Shown: positions 9,513 through 18,298 of the stretch, piece by piece | How positions within the stretch are numbered: position 1 is the stretch's first letter | Layout of the letters: every line of letters starts with the position of its first letter | Assembly (NCBI GenBank): GCA_900543585.1 | Contig: UQRP01000010.1 | Coordinates: 1 to 64,000, forward strand | Direction: 5' to 3' | From: an uncultured Prevotella sp. | GTDB taxonomy: Bacteria > Bacteroidota > Bacteroidia > Bacteroidales > Bacteroidaceae | Length of the DNA: 64,000 nucleotides | The notes under the pieces: generated by a model | Told to the model about the DNA's origin: nothing | The model's database searches: none | Seen by the model: only the letters and a program-made list of their open reading frames with translations | Program-made: the position numbers and the translations under genes

Positions 9513-10970
9513 ATGAAACGAATAACTTTGCTTGCCTTGACGACGGCTTGCATGGTCAGTGTCCATGCAAAGATCGTATTGCCCGACTTAGTGAGCGACA
9601 ACATGGTATTACAGCAACAGACTGAGGCTCGGCTTTGGGGCAAGGCTACCCCCAAGTCTACGGTCGAGGTGAGATGCAGTTGGACGGATCGCTGCTTCCG
9701 CACTACTGCCTTACAAGACAGCACGTGGCAGCTGACGGTGTCCACGCCGAAGGCTTCGTTTGCGCCGCAGACAATCACCATCACAGAGAAAGGCGGGAAG
9801 GAGGCCAACAGCGTCAGACTGGGCAATGTCCTCATCGGAGAGGTCTGGTATGCTGGTGGTCAGAGCAATATGGAGATGCCGCTGAGTGGCTTTTGGAACT
9901 GTCCCGTCGGCGATGCCGGCCAGGAGATCGCTACCGCCGGGGAATGGGCCGGAAAAATAAGGATGGCTACAGTGCCCAAGACCGGTGCCGTCACCCCACA
10001 GGAATGGGTGAGCGGATGCCGGTGGCAGGTGCCCTCACCGGCTACGGCTAAGAACATGAGTGCCACGGCATGGTTCTATGCACAGATGATGGAGCGCGTC
10101 TTACAAGTGCCTATTGGCATTCTGACCGTTGCATGGGGTGGCAGCAGTGTGGAAGGCTGGACACCACGGCAGATTCTTCAGACTTATAAGGATATAGATA
10201 TTGAGAAAGAGTTGAAACGCGGCTGGAATGGCAAGTGGTGGGAATATTACACACCGTTGATTATGTACAACGGCATGCTCCACCCCGTGCGTCACTACAC
10301 CATCCGTGGCTTCATCTGGTACCAGGGGGAGGCCAATGTTGGCAAGGATACCTATTTCGACCATATGAAGACGATGATAAAGGTCTTCCGCGACGAGTTT
10401 GGCGGTACTCCCGCTTCGTTGCCGTTCTATCTCTCCGAGATAGCGCCGTGGGCGGGCTATGGCCCTTACGACAGTGCCCCGTTGCTCCGTGATGCGCAGC
10501 ACCGTATTGGACGAGAGGTGAAGAATGCAGGGTGCATCTCTATCAATGACCTCGTGGAGCCCTTCGAGGCGCGGCAGATTCATCCCCATGAGAAGCGACA
10601 GGTGGGCTTCCGGTTGGCGTATATGGCACTGAACAGAACTTATGGGATGAAGGACATCAATACCGACTATCCAGAATACGACCATAGTACGGTCTCCAAC
10701 GATACCGTGCGCATCTTCTTTAAGCACGCTGACAACGGATTCTCACGGATGGATGACATCAAGGGCTTTGAGGTGGCTGGCGCCGACGGCAAATTCTATC
10801 CCGCACAGGCTATGATTAAGGAAAACGACATCAGTGTGTATGTCGTCTCCAAAGAGGTGGCTGCGCCTAAGAAAGTACAATATGGCTATCGTGTGTTCAT
10901 GCCGGGCAATATTGGGAGTACCTATGGATTGCCAGTGGTGCCGTTTAGATCTGAGGTTGGTAACAGATAA
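9513..10970 (+). CDS. SASA-family (sialate O-acetylesterase-like) carbohydrate esterase
   Basis: SGNH/GDSL-superfamily esterase of the sialate O-acetylesterase type. In a mannan locus the likely job is to remove acetyl groups from mannan oligosaccharides. The ATG at 9513 opens a signal peptide (MKRITLLALTTACMVSVHA). An N-terminal beta domain (LPDLVSDNMVLQQ) precedes the catalytic core, which shows block I GGQSNMEMPL with the serine nucleophile, the glycine block WGGSSVEGW, the IWYQGEANVG block and a C-terminal IHPHEKRQVG that supplies the Asp/His-type residues. The 485 residues are typical. It starts 46 bases after the GH3 remnant and is followed by a terminator. Acetyl-mannan specificity is an inference from the neighbours. 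Confidence 0.85.
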   Translation: MKRITLLALTTACMVSVHAKIVLPDLVSDNMVLQQQTEARLWGKATPKSTVEVRCSWTDRCFRTTALQDSTWQLTVSTPKASFAPQTITITEKGGKEANSVRLGNVLIGEVWYAGGQSNMEMPLSGFWNCPVGDAGQEIATAGEWAGKIRMATVPKTGAVTPQEWVSGCRWQVPSPATAKNMSATAWFYAQMMERVLQVPIGILTVAWGGSSVEGWTPRQILQTYKDIDIEKELKRGWNGKWWEYYTPLIMYNGMLHPVRHYTIRGFIWYQGEANVGKDTYFDHMKTMIKVFRDEFGGTPASLPFYLSEIAPWAGYGPYDSAPLLRDAQHRIGREVKNAGCISINDLVEPFEARQIHPHEKRQVGFRLAYMALNRTYGMKDINTDYPEYDHSTVSNDTVRIFFKHADNGFSRMDDIKGFEVAGADGKFYPAQAMIKENDISVYVVSKEVAAPKKVQYGYRVFMPGNIGSTYGLPVVPFRSEVGNR

Positions 10971-11003
10971 AGGCATGATGACATCATTTGCTTAAAATAA
11001 TCG

Positions 11004-11033
11004 GGCGAAACAATAGGGTTTCGCCTTTTTTTA
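11004..11033 (+). terminator. Intrinsic terminator after the esterase gene
   Basis: Stem GGCGAAA / TTTCGCC (11004-11010 with 11019-11025), an 8-base loop and a T-tract CTTTTTTT directly after it. Confidence 0.85.
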
Positions 11034-11034
11034 T

Positions 11035-11042
11035 TACTTTTG
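11035..11042 (+). promoter_or_regulatory. Bacteroidota -7 box for the AraC gene
   Basis: TACTTTTG matches TAnnTTTG and lies 28 bases before the AraC start codon, overlapping the end of the preceding terminator's T-tract. Confidence 0.6.
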
Positions 11043-11069
11043 CCATAGAAACCTGAAACTGATGTCACG

Positions 11070-11954
11070 ATGGCAAAAGAAATACTTCACGAGATAGCCC
11101 CTTTGAAGGAAGGCGACTTCCTTTATATCGCCGACCGTCATAAGAAAGAGTTTGACTATCCCATCCATACCCATGATGTCTACGAGCTCAACCTCGTTGT
11201 GGGAGCAGCCGGTGTGAACCGTATTGTCGGTGACTCCTCAGAGACGATAGGTGATACCGACCTCGTCCTCATCACCTCACCCAATCTGGAGCATGTCTGG
11301 GCACAAGGCGACTGCCATAGTGAAGATATCCATGAGATTACGGTGCAGTTTTATTTTGATTTCGAGGGTGAGCACAATATCCTTAACACCAATCCCATGA
11401 TGTCTATTAAGAAGATGTGTGAGCGGGCCAAGAAGGGACTTGCCTTCCCCATGGAGACCATCATGCGCGTCTATTCTCGGCTTATCGACTTGCCCACGAA
11501 GACGGAGGGATATTATGCGCTTCGGGAATTCTTCGATATCCTTTATATCCTCTCTAAGAGTGACGGAGCCCGTGAACTGGCTACGACATCCTTTGCCAAG
11601 GTTTCGGAAATCAGTGAGAGTCGCAGGATACAGAAGGTGCAGGAGTATATCGCCAAGCATTATATGGATGAGGTGCGACTCGCCGACCTGGCTTCGCTGG
11701 TGAGTATGTCAGAGAGTGCTTTTAGTAGATATTTCAAACTCTCAACGGGCAGGAGCGTCAGCGACTATATCGTTGACATCCGACTGGGGGCGGCGGCGTA
11801 CAGGCTCATCGACACCACAGATCCGGTTTCAACAATATGCTTCGACTGTGGCTTCAACACCCTTTCCAATTTCAATCGCCTCTTCCGTAAGCACAAAGGG
11901 TGCAGCCCCACGGAGTTCCGTGAGAAATACTTCAAGACGAAGGTGATTGTATAA
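11070..11954 (+). CDS. AraC-family transcriptional regulator
   Basis: Likely regulator of the mannan genes. The N-terminal ~150 residues look like a cupin ligand-binding domain (FDYPIHTHDVYELNLVVGAAG with the HTH histidine pair). The C-terminal ~100 residues form the AraC double helix-turn-helix: VRLADLASLVSMSESAFSRYFK, then STICFDCGFNTLSNFNRLFRKHKGCSPTEFREKY. No signal peptide or membrane segment is present, so it is cytosolic and not a hybrid two-component regulator. It has its own terminator-insulated promoter, and the GH26-to-isomerase operon starts 267 bases later. Control of either half of the locus is inferred from position. The 294-residue length is normal. Confidence 0.9.
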   Translation: MAKEILHEIAPLKEGDFLYIADRHKKEFDYPIHTHDVYELNLVVGAAGVNRIVGDSSETIGDTDLVLITSPNLEHVWAQGDCHSEDIHEITVQFYFDFEGEHNILNTNPMMSIKKMCERAKKGLAFPMETIMRVYSRLIDLPTKTEGYYALREFFDILYILSKSDGARELATTSFAKVSEISESRRIQKVQEYIAKHYMDEVRLADLASLVSMSESAFSRYFKLSTGRSVSDYIVDIRLGAAAYRLIDTTDPVSTICFDCGFNTLSNFNRLFRKHKGCSPTEFREKYFKTKVIV

Positions 11955-11956
11955 TG

Positions 11957-12109
11957 TTCAGTGTTAAGTGTTAAGTGTGAAATGAAGAGTGAAGAGTGAA
12001 GAATGAAGAGTGAAGAATGAAGAGTGAAGAATGAAGAGTGAAGAGTGAAGAGTGAAGAATGAAGAGTGAGGAGTGAAGATTTTGATTCTTCACTCTTCAC
12101 TTTTTATTT
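11957..12109. repeat. Heptamer tract (GTTAAGT / GAAGAGT) ending in a hairpin
   Basis: Three bases after the AraC stop a run of 7-base units begins, first GTTAAGT-like, then about a dozen GAAGAGT or GAAGAAT units up to about 12078. It ends with GTGAAGA-TTTTGAT-TCTTCAC, a 7-bp inverted pair, followed by CTCTTCACTTTTT, so the whole tract can pair back on its own end. It may act as the AraC terminator. No coding role is supported. Confidence 0.8.
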
Positions 12110-12168
12110 TTCACTGAATTGTGTCAGTTCTTGCTTGATTTGTGTCAATACGTTTTCTTTTTTTCCCT

Positions 12169-12176
12169 TACCTTTG
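12169..12176 (+). promoter_or_regulatory. -7 box for the mannan degradation operon
   Basis: TACCTTTG matches the Bacteroidota -7 consensus, 45 bases before the GH26 ATG. A TTTG-containing stretch near 12139-12142 is a weak candidate for the -33 element. Confidence 0.6.
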
Positions 12177-12220
12177 CAACCGAAAACAACAAACAGCTAA
12201 GACCAATTCTTTGCCTCATC

Positions 12221-13273
12221 ATGAGAATAATTATCAGCCTCCTTTCGCTCATCTTTGCCCTTCCCCTTGCCGCCAGGACAACTCCTGCGTCACGTCTGAA
12301 GACCCGCCTTGCCCATATTGAGAAGCAAGGCGTCATGTTCGGCCATCAAGATGACACTTTCTATGGTCATACTTGGCATGGTACTCGTGGGCGCTCCGAC
12401 GTCTTGGAGACTGCCGGCGACTACCCGGCTGTGATGGGCTTCGACCTCGGCGGACTGGAGAGAAAAGACAGTGCCAACCTCGACCATGTACCCTTTGCTG
12501 CGATGCGCCGTGAAATCATTGCCCAGCATGAGCGTGGCGGTGTCGTCACGCTGTCTTGGCATTGTCGTAATCTCGTCAATGGCAAGACATCTTGGGACCC
12601 CGATGGTGGTGAGACCGCAAAACTCCTTGATGGAGGCGAACAAGCAAGACTTGACTCGGCTATCGTTAGCGTGGCCTACTTCATCGCGTCTCTCAAGACC
12701 AAGCAGGGTGTGGTACCTGTGATATTCCGTCCGTGGCATGAGATGAATGGGGACTGGTTCTGGTGGGGAGGCAAGAACACCACTACGGAACTCTATCGTC
12801 GCCTCTACCGCCATATCCATGATGTCATGCAGAAGCTCTGCCCCGGGCAGATAGTGTGGGCTTACAGCCCTAACCTTGGTTCGAAGTCTATGGAGGATTA
12901 TTATCCTGGTGACGGATATGTTGATATCGTGGGCATTGATATCTATGACTTCGATAATAATGCCGAGACTTATTCTGCCAACGTCAGGCAAGGTCTGGGT
13001 ATGATAACAGCCTTTGCAAAGAAACATCACAAGATAGCAGCCTTTACAGAGACCGGTTGTCAGCAATTGCCACAGAAGAAATGGTTCACAGCAACCTTGC
13101 TGCCACTCATCAGCAGCTATCAGATTAGCTATGTCCTTCTCTGGCGCAATGCCTGGGACAACCCCAAAGAGCTCTACGTGTCTTATCCCGGTCATGACAC
13201 AGAGAAAGACTTCAAGGCTTTTGTGAAGAGTAAGAAAACGCTCTTTGTCAAGGATATCAAGAATATACATTAA
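12221..13273 (+). CDS. GH26 endo-beta-1,4-mannanase
   Basis: Retaining mannanase that cleaves the beta-1,4-mannan backbone, probably to mannobiose. The ATG at 12221 begins a signal peptide (MRIIISLLSLIFALPLAA), favouring it over longer in-frame options. GH26 hallmarks are MFGHQDD, the acid/base Glu174 in WHEMNGDWFWWG and the nucleophile Glu277 in AAFTETG. The 350 residues are a single catalytic domain without a binding module. There is no lipobox, so a periplasmic or secreted enzyme is likely. It is first in the operon with GH130, symporter, 2-epimerase and mannose-6-phosphate isomerase genes, the gene set described for mannan metabolism in Bacteroides fragilis. Confidence 0.93.
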   Translation: MRIIISLLSLIFALPLAARTTPASRLKTRLAHIEKQGVMFGHQDDTFYGHTWHGTRGRSDVLETAGDYPAVMGFDLGGLERKDSANLDHVPFAAMRREIIAQHERGGVVTLSWHCRNLVNGKTSWDPDGGETAKLLDGGEQARLDSAIVSVAYFIASLKTKQGVVPVIFRPWHEMNGDWFWWGGKNTTTELYRRLYRHIHDVMQKLCPGQIVWAYSPNLGSKSMEDYYPGDGYVDIVGIDIYDFDNNAETYSANVRQGLGMITAFAKKHHKIAAFTETGCQQLPQKKWFTATLLPLISSYQISYVLLWRNAWDNPKELYVSYPGHDTEKDFKAFVKSKKTLFVKDIKNIH

Positions 13274-13326
13274 ATTAATAACCATCCTACCGGCTGAGAT
13301 CCGGCAGATAATCAAAACATAACAAT

Positions 13327-14520
13327 ATGAATTTTCAGGAAAGACTCAAGGCTCTCCGCCTTCAGCATGACGCGCTGCTTTCACGTAAGAATAATAAGTT
13401 GGAAGGTGGCAATGGAATATATAGCAAATATGAGTATCCCGTTCTCACGGCTGAGCACACACCTTTAGAGTGGCGCTATGAATTATCTGAGAAGGACAAT
13501 CCCTATCTTGAACAGCGTATCATGATGGAGGCTGTCTTCAATGCCGGTGCCATGAAGTGGAATGGTAAGTTCATTGTCGTGGCCCGTGTGGAGGGTGCCG
13601 ACCGCAAGAGCTTCTTTGCCGTGGCAGAAAGTCCCAATGGCGTTGACAACTTCCGTTTCTGGGATGAACCCATCACGATGCCCGAAGATGTTATTCCTGC
13701 TACCAATATCTATGACATGCGTCTCACACAGCATGAGGACGGTTGGATATACGGTGTCTTCTGTGCTGAGCGTCATGATGACAGCCATCCTGAGGATCTC
13801 AGTATGGCTACGGCGACGGCAGCTATAGCCCGCACTCATGACCTTATCCATTGGGACCGCCTTCCCGACCTGAAGTCGAAGAGCCAGCAGCGCAATGTGG
13901 TGCTCCACCCCGAGTTTGTTGATGGCAAATATGCTTTCTATACGCGTCCCCAGTACGGCTTCATCGATGCCGGCTCAGGTGGTGGCATAGGCTGGGCCCT
14001 TGTCGATGACATCACGCATGCCGAGGTCAAGGAAGAGAAGATTATCAACGCCCGTCACTATCATACCATCATGGAGGTGAAGAATGGTGAGGGTCCTCAT
14101 CCTATCAAGACTCCTCAGGGATGGCTTCATTTAGCTCATGGTGTTCGTGGTACGGCGTCAGGTCTGCGCTATGTATTATATATGTATATGACGGCCCTCG
14201 ACGACCCCACCCGCGTTATAGCCCAGCCCGGTGGATGGTTCCTCGTCCCGGAAGGACAGGAGTATATCGGTGATGTGATGAATGTTGTCTTCGCCAATGG
14301 TTGGATAGCCGACAGCGATGCCACAGGTGGTAAGGTCACCGACGATACGCCCGTGTTCATCTATTACGCTTCCTGCGATACCCGTCTTCATGTTGCTACT
14401 TCTACGGTCGGTCGACTCGTCGACTACTGTATGCATACGCCTGCCGATGGTTTTTCGACAGGAGAGAGTGTAAAGACGATAAAGAAACTGATAGAGAAAA
14501 ACAGAGAAGCCTGCAAATAA
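13327..14520 (+). CDS. GH130 4-O-beta-D-mannosyl-D-glucose phosphorylase
   Basis: Inverting phosphorylase that converts 4-O-beta-mannosyl-glucose and phosphate to alpha-mannose-1-phosphate and glucose. No signal peptide, so cytosolic. The N-terminus (MNFQERLKALRLQHDALLSR), the EQRIMMEAVFNAGAM block and IYDMRLT with the probable general acid Asp130 fit the GH130 subfamily 1 enzymes typified by the Bacteroides fragilis protein, where the equivalent residue is Asp131. At 397 residues it has the family length. It follows the GH26 gene by 53 bases and precedes the symporter and epimerase genes. The epimerase would make its substrate from mannobiose, which supports this call over the mannooligosaccharide phosphorylases of the same family. 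Confidence 0.92.
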   Translation: MNFQERLKALRLQHDALLSRKNNKLEGGNGIYSKYEYPVLTAEHTPLEWRYELSEKDNPYLEQRIMMEAVFNAGAMKWNGKFIVVARVEGADRKSFFAVAESPNGVDNFRFWDEPITMPEDVIPATNIYDMRLTQHEDGWIYGVFCAERHDDSHPEDLSMATATAAIARTHDLIHWDRLPDLKSKSQQRNVVLHPEFVDGKYAFYTRPQYGFIDAGSGGGIGWALVDDITHAEVKEEKIINARHYHTIMEVKNGEGPHPIKTPQGWLHLAHGVRGTASGLRYVLYMYMTALDDPTRVIAQPGGWFLVPEGQEYIGDVMNVVFANGWIADSDATGGKVTDDTPVFIYYASCDTRLHVATSTVGRLVDYCMHTPADGFSTGESVKTIKKLIEKNREACK

Positions 14521-14551
14521 GTGGCTGCTCAGTCGTTAAAGGCTGAAAGAG

Positions 14552-15958
14552 ATGATAAAAATTACTGAGAAGATAGGCTATGGCTTCGGCGATATGTCGA
14601 GTAGCATGTTCTGGAAGCTCTTTGGCGCCTATCTGATGATATTCTATACCGATGTCTTCGGCATCTCCGCCGCCATCGTCGGTACTATGTTTGCCATCAC
14701 GCGAATCTGGGACAGTTTTGTGGACCCTGTCGTCGGTGTGATGGCCGACCGTACAGACTCGCGTTGGGGACATTTCCGACCTTATCTGCTCTGCTTGGCA
14801 GTACCCTTCGCCGTCATCGGCATCCTCACCTTTACAACGCCGCCGTTGGGTACGACAGGCAAGGTGGTCTATGCCTTCATCACCTACACGCTGATGATGA
14901 TGGTCTATTCAGCCATCAATGTGCCCTATGCCTCGCTACTCGGCGTGATGAGTCCGCTGCCTGCCGACCGTAATGTGTTGTCTACCTATCGTATGATGTT
15001 CGCCTATATCGGTTCCTTCATCGCTCTGTTGCTGTTTATGCCGATGGTCAACGGTTTTGAGTCGGCATTTCCCAATGGCATTCTGTGGATGAACAGCACC
15101 CAGGGCGGATGGTTTATGGCTGTGGTCTGCATCGCTATTGCCTGTTGCCTGCTCTTCTTAGGCTGCTTCTCCCTGACCCGTGAGCGTGTGAAGCCGGCCA
15201 AGGACGAGGAGAAGAAGACACCACTGAAAGAAGACCTGAAGGACCTGGTACACAACAAGCCTTGGTGGATATTGCTCGGTGCGGGAATCGCTTCACTGAT
15301 TTTCAACAGTATCCGCGACGGTGCTACCGTTTACTACTTCAAATACTTCGTTGACGAGTCAGCCTTTGGCAGCATCCACTTCTTAGGTATTCCCTTTGTG
15401 CTCAGCGGCCTCTACCTCGCCGTGGGTCAGGCTTCCAATATCTTGGGTGTCATCCTCTCGGCTCCGGCCAGCAACCACTTTGGCAAACGCCGCACGTTTA
15501 TGATGTCGATGGTAATAGCTACCATCCTGTCCGTCATCTTTTTCTTCTTCGACAAGGACCAGTTAGCGCTGATTTTCATTTTCCAGGTTCTTATCAGCAT
15601 CTGTGCCGGTGCCATCTTCCCGCTGTTGTGGAGCATGTATGCTGACTGTGCCGACTATAGTGAGTTGCTGACGGGTCATCGTGCCACGGGACTCATCTTC
15701 TCCAGCTCGTCAATGAGTCAGAAGATAGGCTGGGCTGTAGGCACCGCCGTCACAGGCTGGCTGTTGGCAGCCTTCGGCTTCGAGGCCAATGGCGTGCAGA
15801 ATGCTGAGACCCTTCAGGGCATCCGTATGTTCCTGAGCATACTGCCTGCTGCCGGAGCCCTTCTCTCGGCACTATTCATCGCTGCTTATCCCTTGTCGGA
15901 AAAACGGATGCGCGAGATAACAAAGGAGCTTGAGCAGCGCCGGGCTGGACAACAATAA
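14552..15958 (+). CDS. GPH-family (MelB-like) sugar:cation symporter
   Basis: Inner-membrane major facilitator importing a disaccharide, probably mannobiose. About 12 hydrophobic segments span the 468 residues. The GPH signature appears near the N-terminus: GYGFGDMSSSMFW, ARG-like TRIWDSFVDPVVGVMADRT and RWGHFRPYLL. The second half contains YYFKYFV and ISICAGAIFPLLWSMYADCADYSE, also typical of this family. It sits 31 bases after the phosphorylase and 54 before the epimerase gene, so it belongs to the same operon. Substrate identity rests on that context. Confidence 0.9.
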   Translation: MIKITEKIGYGFGDMSSSMFWKLFGAYLMIFYTDVFGISAAIVGTMFAITRIWDSFVDPVVGVMADRTDSRWGHFRPYLLCLAVPFAVIGILTFTTPPLGTTGKVVYAFITYTLMMMVYSAINVPYASLLGVMSPLPADRNVLSTYRMMFAYIGSFIALLLFMPMVNGFESAFPNGILWMNSTQGGWFMAVVCIAIACCLLFLGCFSLTRERVKPAKDEEKKTPLKEDLKDLVHNKPWWILLGAGIASLIFNSIRDGATVYYFKYFVDESAFGSIHFLGIPFVLSGLYLAVGQASNILGVILSAPASNHFGKRRTFMMSMVIATILSVIFFFFDKDQLALIFIFQVLISICAGAIFPLLWSMYADCADYSELLTGHRATGLIFSSSSMSQKIGWAVGTAVTGWLLAAFGFEANGVQNAETLQGIRMFLSILPAAGALLSALFIAAYPLSEKRMREITKELEQRRAGQQ

Positions 15959-16012
15959 GTCTTTTACCTGCTGTCCCCATTTGTGAGGAGGCAGAATATA
16001 TTAAGATTGGTT

Positions 16013-17185
16013 ATGGATTTAAAGAAAGAAATGGAGCAGATGCTCCGCAATAATATCTTGGACTTCTGGGAGCACAGAATGGTCGACAACGAGCATGGCG
16101 GGTTCTATGGACGTATCGATGGTCATGGTGAGCTCCATGCCGATGCCGACAAAGGTTGCGTCCTCAATGCCCGCATTCTGTGGGCCTTTGCTGCTGCCTA
16201 CCGCGTTCTGAAAGACGAGGCATATCTTGACATGGCCATGAGGGCAAAACGCTACCTCATAGACCACTTCATCGACAAGGAACAGGGCGGTGCTTACTGG
16301 AGTCTCGACAGCGAAGGAAATCCAAAGGATGAGAAGAAGCAGACCTATGCCATCGGTTTCTGCATCTACGGCCTGAGTGAATTGGCGCGGGCCACTGGTG
16401 ATGAGGAGGCGCTGAAAATGGCCATCAGCCTCTACCACGACATTGAACGCTACGCCTATGATGCCAAGAACAATGGTTATATCGAGGCCTTGACACGCTC
16501 CTGGCAGCCGATTGCAGACATGCGCCTGAGCGAGAAAGATGAGAACGACTCGCGGACAATGAATACCCATCTGCATATCCTGGAACCTTACACCAACCTC
16601 TATCGGGTGTGGCCTGACAAGGAATTGCGCGAGCGTATTGTCAATCTGCTGCGTATCTTCACCTTGAAATTCTTTAATCCCGTTACGCATCATCTCGACC
16701 TCTTCTTCAACGACGAGTGGCAGGGCAAGCGCAACGTGCAGAGCTTTGGTCACGACATCGAGGCCAGTTGGCTGATGGATGAGGCTGTCAGCGTGTTGGC
16801 TGATGAGGAGTTGGAGCAGGAGATGAATCCTTATATCCAGGCCATTGCCCATGCTGCTGATGAGGGGTTGATGCCCGATGGAAGTATGATTTACGAACGG
16901 TGGACCGACACCGGAAAGACGGATACCCAGCGCCAGTGGTGGGTGGAGTGCGAGTGTGTCATCGGACATATCAATCTCTACCAGCATTTCGCCAATAAAG
17001 ATGCCCTTAATGCCGCTGAGCACTGCTGGCAGTATATCAAAGACCATTTGATAGCTCCCGACGGGGAATGGTATTGGAGTGCGGATGCGGAAGGCATACC
17101 TAATCTCGACGATGACCGTGCGGGATTTTGGAAATGTCCGTATCACAACAGCCGAATGGTGCTGGAGACACTTGAGAGATTGTAA
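16013..17185 (+). CDS. Mannobiose/cellobiose 2-epimerase (AGE family)
   Basis: Interconverts the reducing-end glucose and mannose of beta-1,4-disaccharides; here probably mannobiose to mannosylglucose for the GH130 enzyme. I chose the ATG at 16013 (MDLKKEMEQMLRNN); an in-frame GTG 30 bases upstream is less likely. The (alpha/alpha)6-barrel signatures of the N-acylglucosamine 2-epimerase superfamily are present: FWEHRMVDNEHGGFYG, and the putative catalytic histidines His247 in SFGHDIEASW and His378 in CPYHNSRM. The 390 residues match cellobiose 2-epimerases, and there is no signal peptide. Gene order with GH26, GH130 and a symporter strengthens the mannobiose reading. Confidence 0.9.
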   Translation: MDLKKEMEQMLRNNILDFWEHRMVDNEHGGFYGRIDGHGELHADADKGCVLNARILWAFAAAYRVLKDEAYLDMAMRAKRYLIDHFIDKEQGGAYWSLDSEGNPKDEKKQTYAIGFCIYGLSELARATGDEEALKMAISLYHDIERYAYDAKNNGYIEALTRSWQPIADMRLSEKDENDSRTMNTHLHILEPYTNLYRVWPDKELRERIVNLLRIFTLKFFNPVTHHLDLFFNDEWQGKRNVQSFGHDIEASWLMDEAVSVLADEELEQEMNPYIQAIAHAADEGLMPDGSMIYERWTDTGKTDTQRQWWVECECVIGHINLYQHFANKDALNAAEHCWQYIKDHLIAPDGEWYWSADAEGIPNLDDDRAGFWKCPYHNSRMVLETLERL

Positions 17186-17248
17186 TAGATTGGTTCAGAT
17201 AGAGGGTTGTTTCAGGATAACAACCTTTTTAGGCAATAGCTATTAAAG

Positions 17249-18211
17249 ATGAAAGCATTGAAATTCAGGCCGCTCCTTAAGCAGACCATCTGGGGTGGCT
17301 CACGCATCGTACCGTTCAAGCATTTGAACAGCAGTCTGCAGAATGTCGGTGAGAGCTGGGAAATCTCCGGTGTGCCGGGCAATGAAACGGTTGTCGAAGG
17401 TGGTGCCTTCGACGGGTGGAAACTTGGTGAGGTCGTTGCGGAGAAGAAGGCCGACCTCGTGGGAAAAGCCAACTATGAGCGCTTTGGCAACGAGTTTCCC
17501 CTGCTCATCAAGTTCATCGATGCGGCGGCTCCCCTCTCTGTCCAGGTGCATCCCAATGACGAGACGGCCCGGAAGTTGGGTTACGAGCGTGGAAAGACCG
17601 AGATGTGGTATGTGATGGACTCTGATGCTGACGCTTCCCTTCTCGCTGGTCTGAAACGGGAGATGACACCGGAGGAATATAAGCAAAGCGTGGCCGACGA
17701 TACCATCATCGATGGCCTGTGCCGTTACAATGTCAAGGAAGGCGACTGTTTCTTTCTTCCAGCCGGACGTATTCACAGCATTGGAAAAGGTTGTTTCCTC
17801 TGTGAGATTCAGCAGACGAGTGATGTCACCTTCCGCATTTATGACTTCAAGCGGCGGGATAAGAATGGCAACTATCGCCAGCTACATACCGAGCAGGCAG
17901 CACAGAGCATTGACTACATCGTGTTGCCTTCCTATCAGACGCAGTATCAGCTGCAGACGGATCGGAGTGTGGCCCTCGTGCAATGCCCTTATTTTAAGAC
18001 CTTTGTCTATGATGTCACACATCCCAGCACTTTAGACATAGCTTCCCTTGACAGCTTCCTCATATTAATCGTCGTGAAGGGTAGCGGACGGATCACCGAC
18101 AATGAGAACAATGTCTACGATGTCTCGGCAGGTGACACCCTCCTCTTTCCGGCTACGACGAAGTCGCTTGCGGTTGAAGGAGGCATGAAATTCTTGGAGA
18201 CGTACGTTTAA
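17249..18211 (+). CDS. manA: Class I mannose-6-phosphate isomerase
   Basis: Zinc enzyme converting mannose-6-phosphate to fructose-6-phosphate. The cupin fold shows SVQVHPND with metal-binding Gln and His, the GKTEMWYVM block with the Glu ligand, and GCFLCEIQQTSDVTFRIYDFKR, typical of the short bacterial class I isomerases. 320 residues, cytosolic. It is the last gene of the mannan operon, 63 bases after the epimerase, with a strong terminator after it. It would route mannose from the phosphorylase into glycolysis, but that needs a phosphomannomutase, which is not in the window. Confidence 0.92.
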   Translation: MKALKFRPLLKQTIWGGSRIVPFKHLNSSLQNVGESWEISGVPGNETVVEGGAFDGWKLGEVVAEKKADLVGKANYERFGNEFPLLIKFIDAAAPLSVQVHPNDETARKLGYERGKTEMWYVMDSDADASLLAGLKREMTPEEYKQSVADDTIIDGLCRYNVKEGDCFFLPAGRIHSIGKGCFLCEIQQTSDVTFRIYDFKRRDKNGNYRQLHTEQAAQSIDYIVLPSYQTQYQLQTDRSVALVQCPYFKTFVYDVTHPSTLDIASLDSFLILIVVKGSGRITDNENNVYDVSAGDTLLFPATTKSLAVEGGMKFLETYV

Positions 18212-18268
18212 TATAGGAAAACTGTAGAATTTTAGGTATTTACGGTTGATTTGGATTTAGAGATGTAG

Positions 18269-18298
18269 GGGGCGAATATTGATGTTCGCCCCTTTTTT
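18269..18298 (+). terminator. Terminator ending the mannan operon
   Basis: Stem GGGGCGAA / TTCGCCCC (18269-18276 with 18285-18292), 8-base loop, then TTTTTT. It abuts the convergent guanine deaminase gene, whose original stop codon would lie at 18297-18299. Confidence 0.88.
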
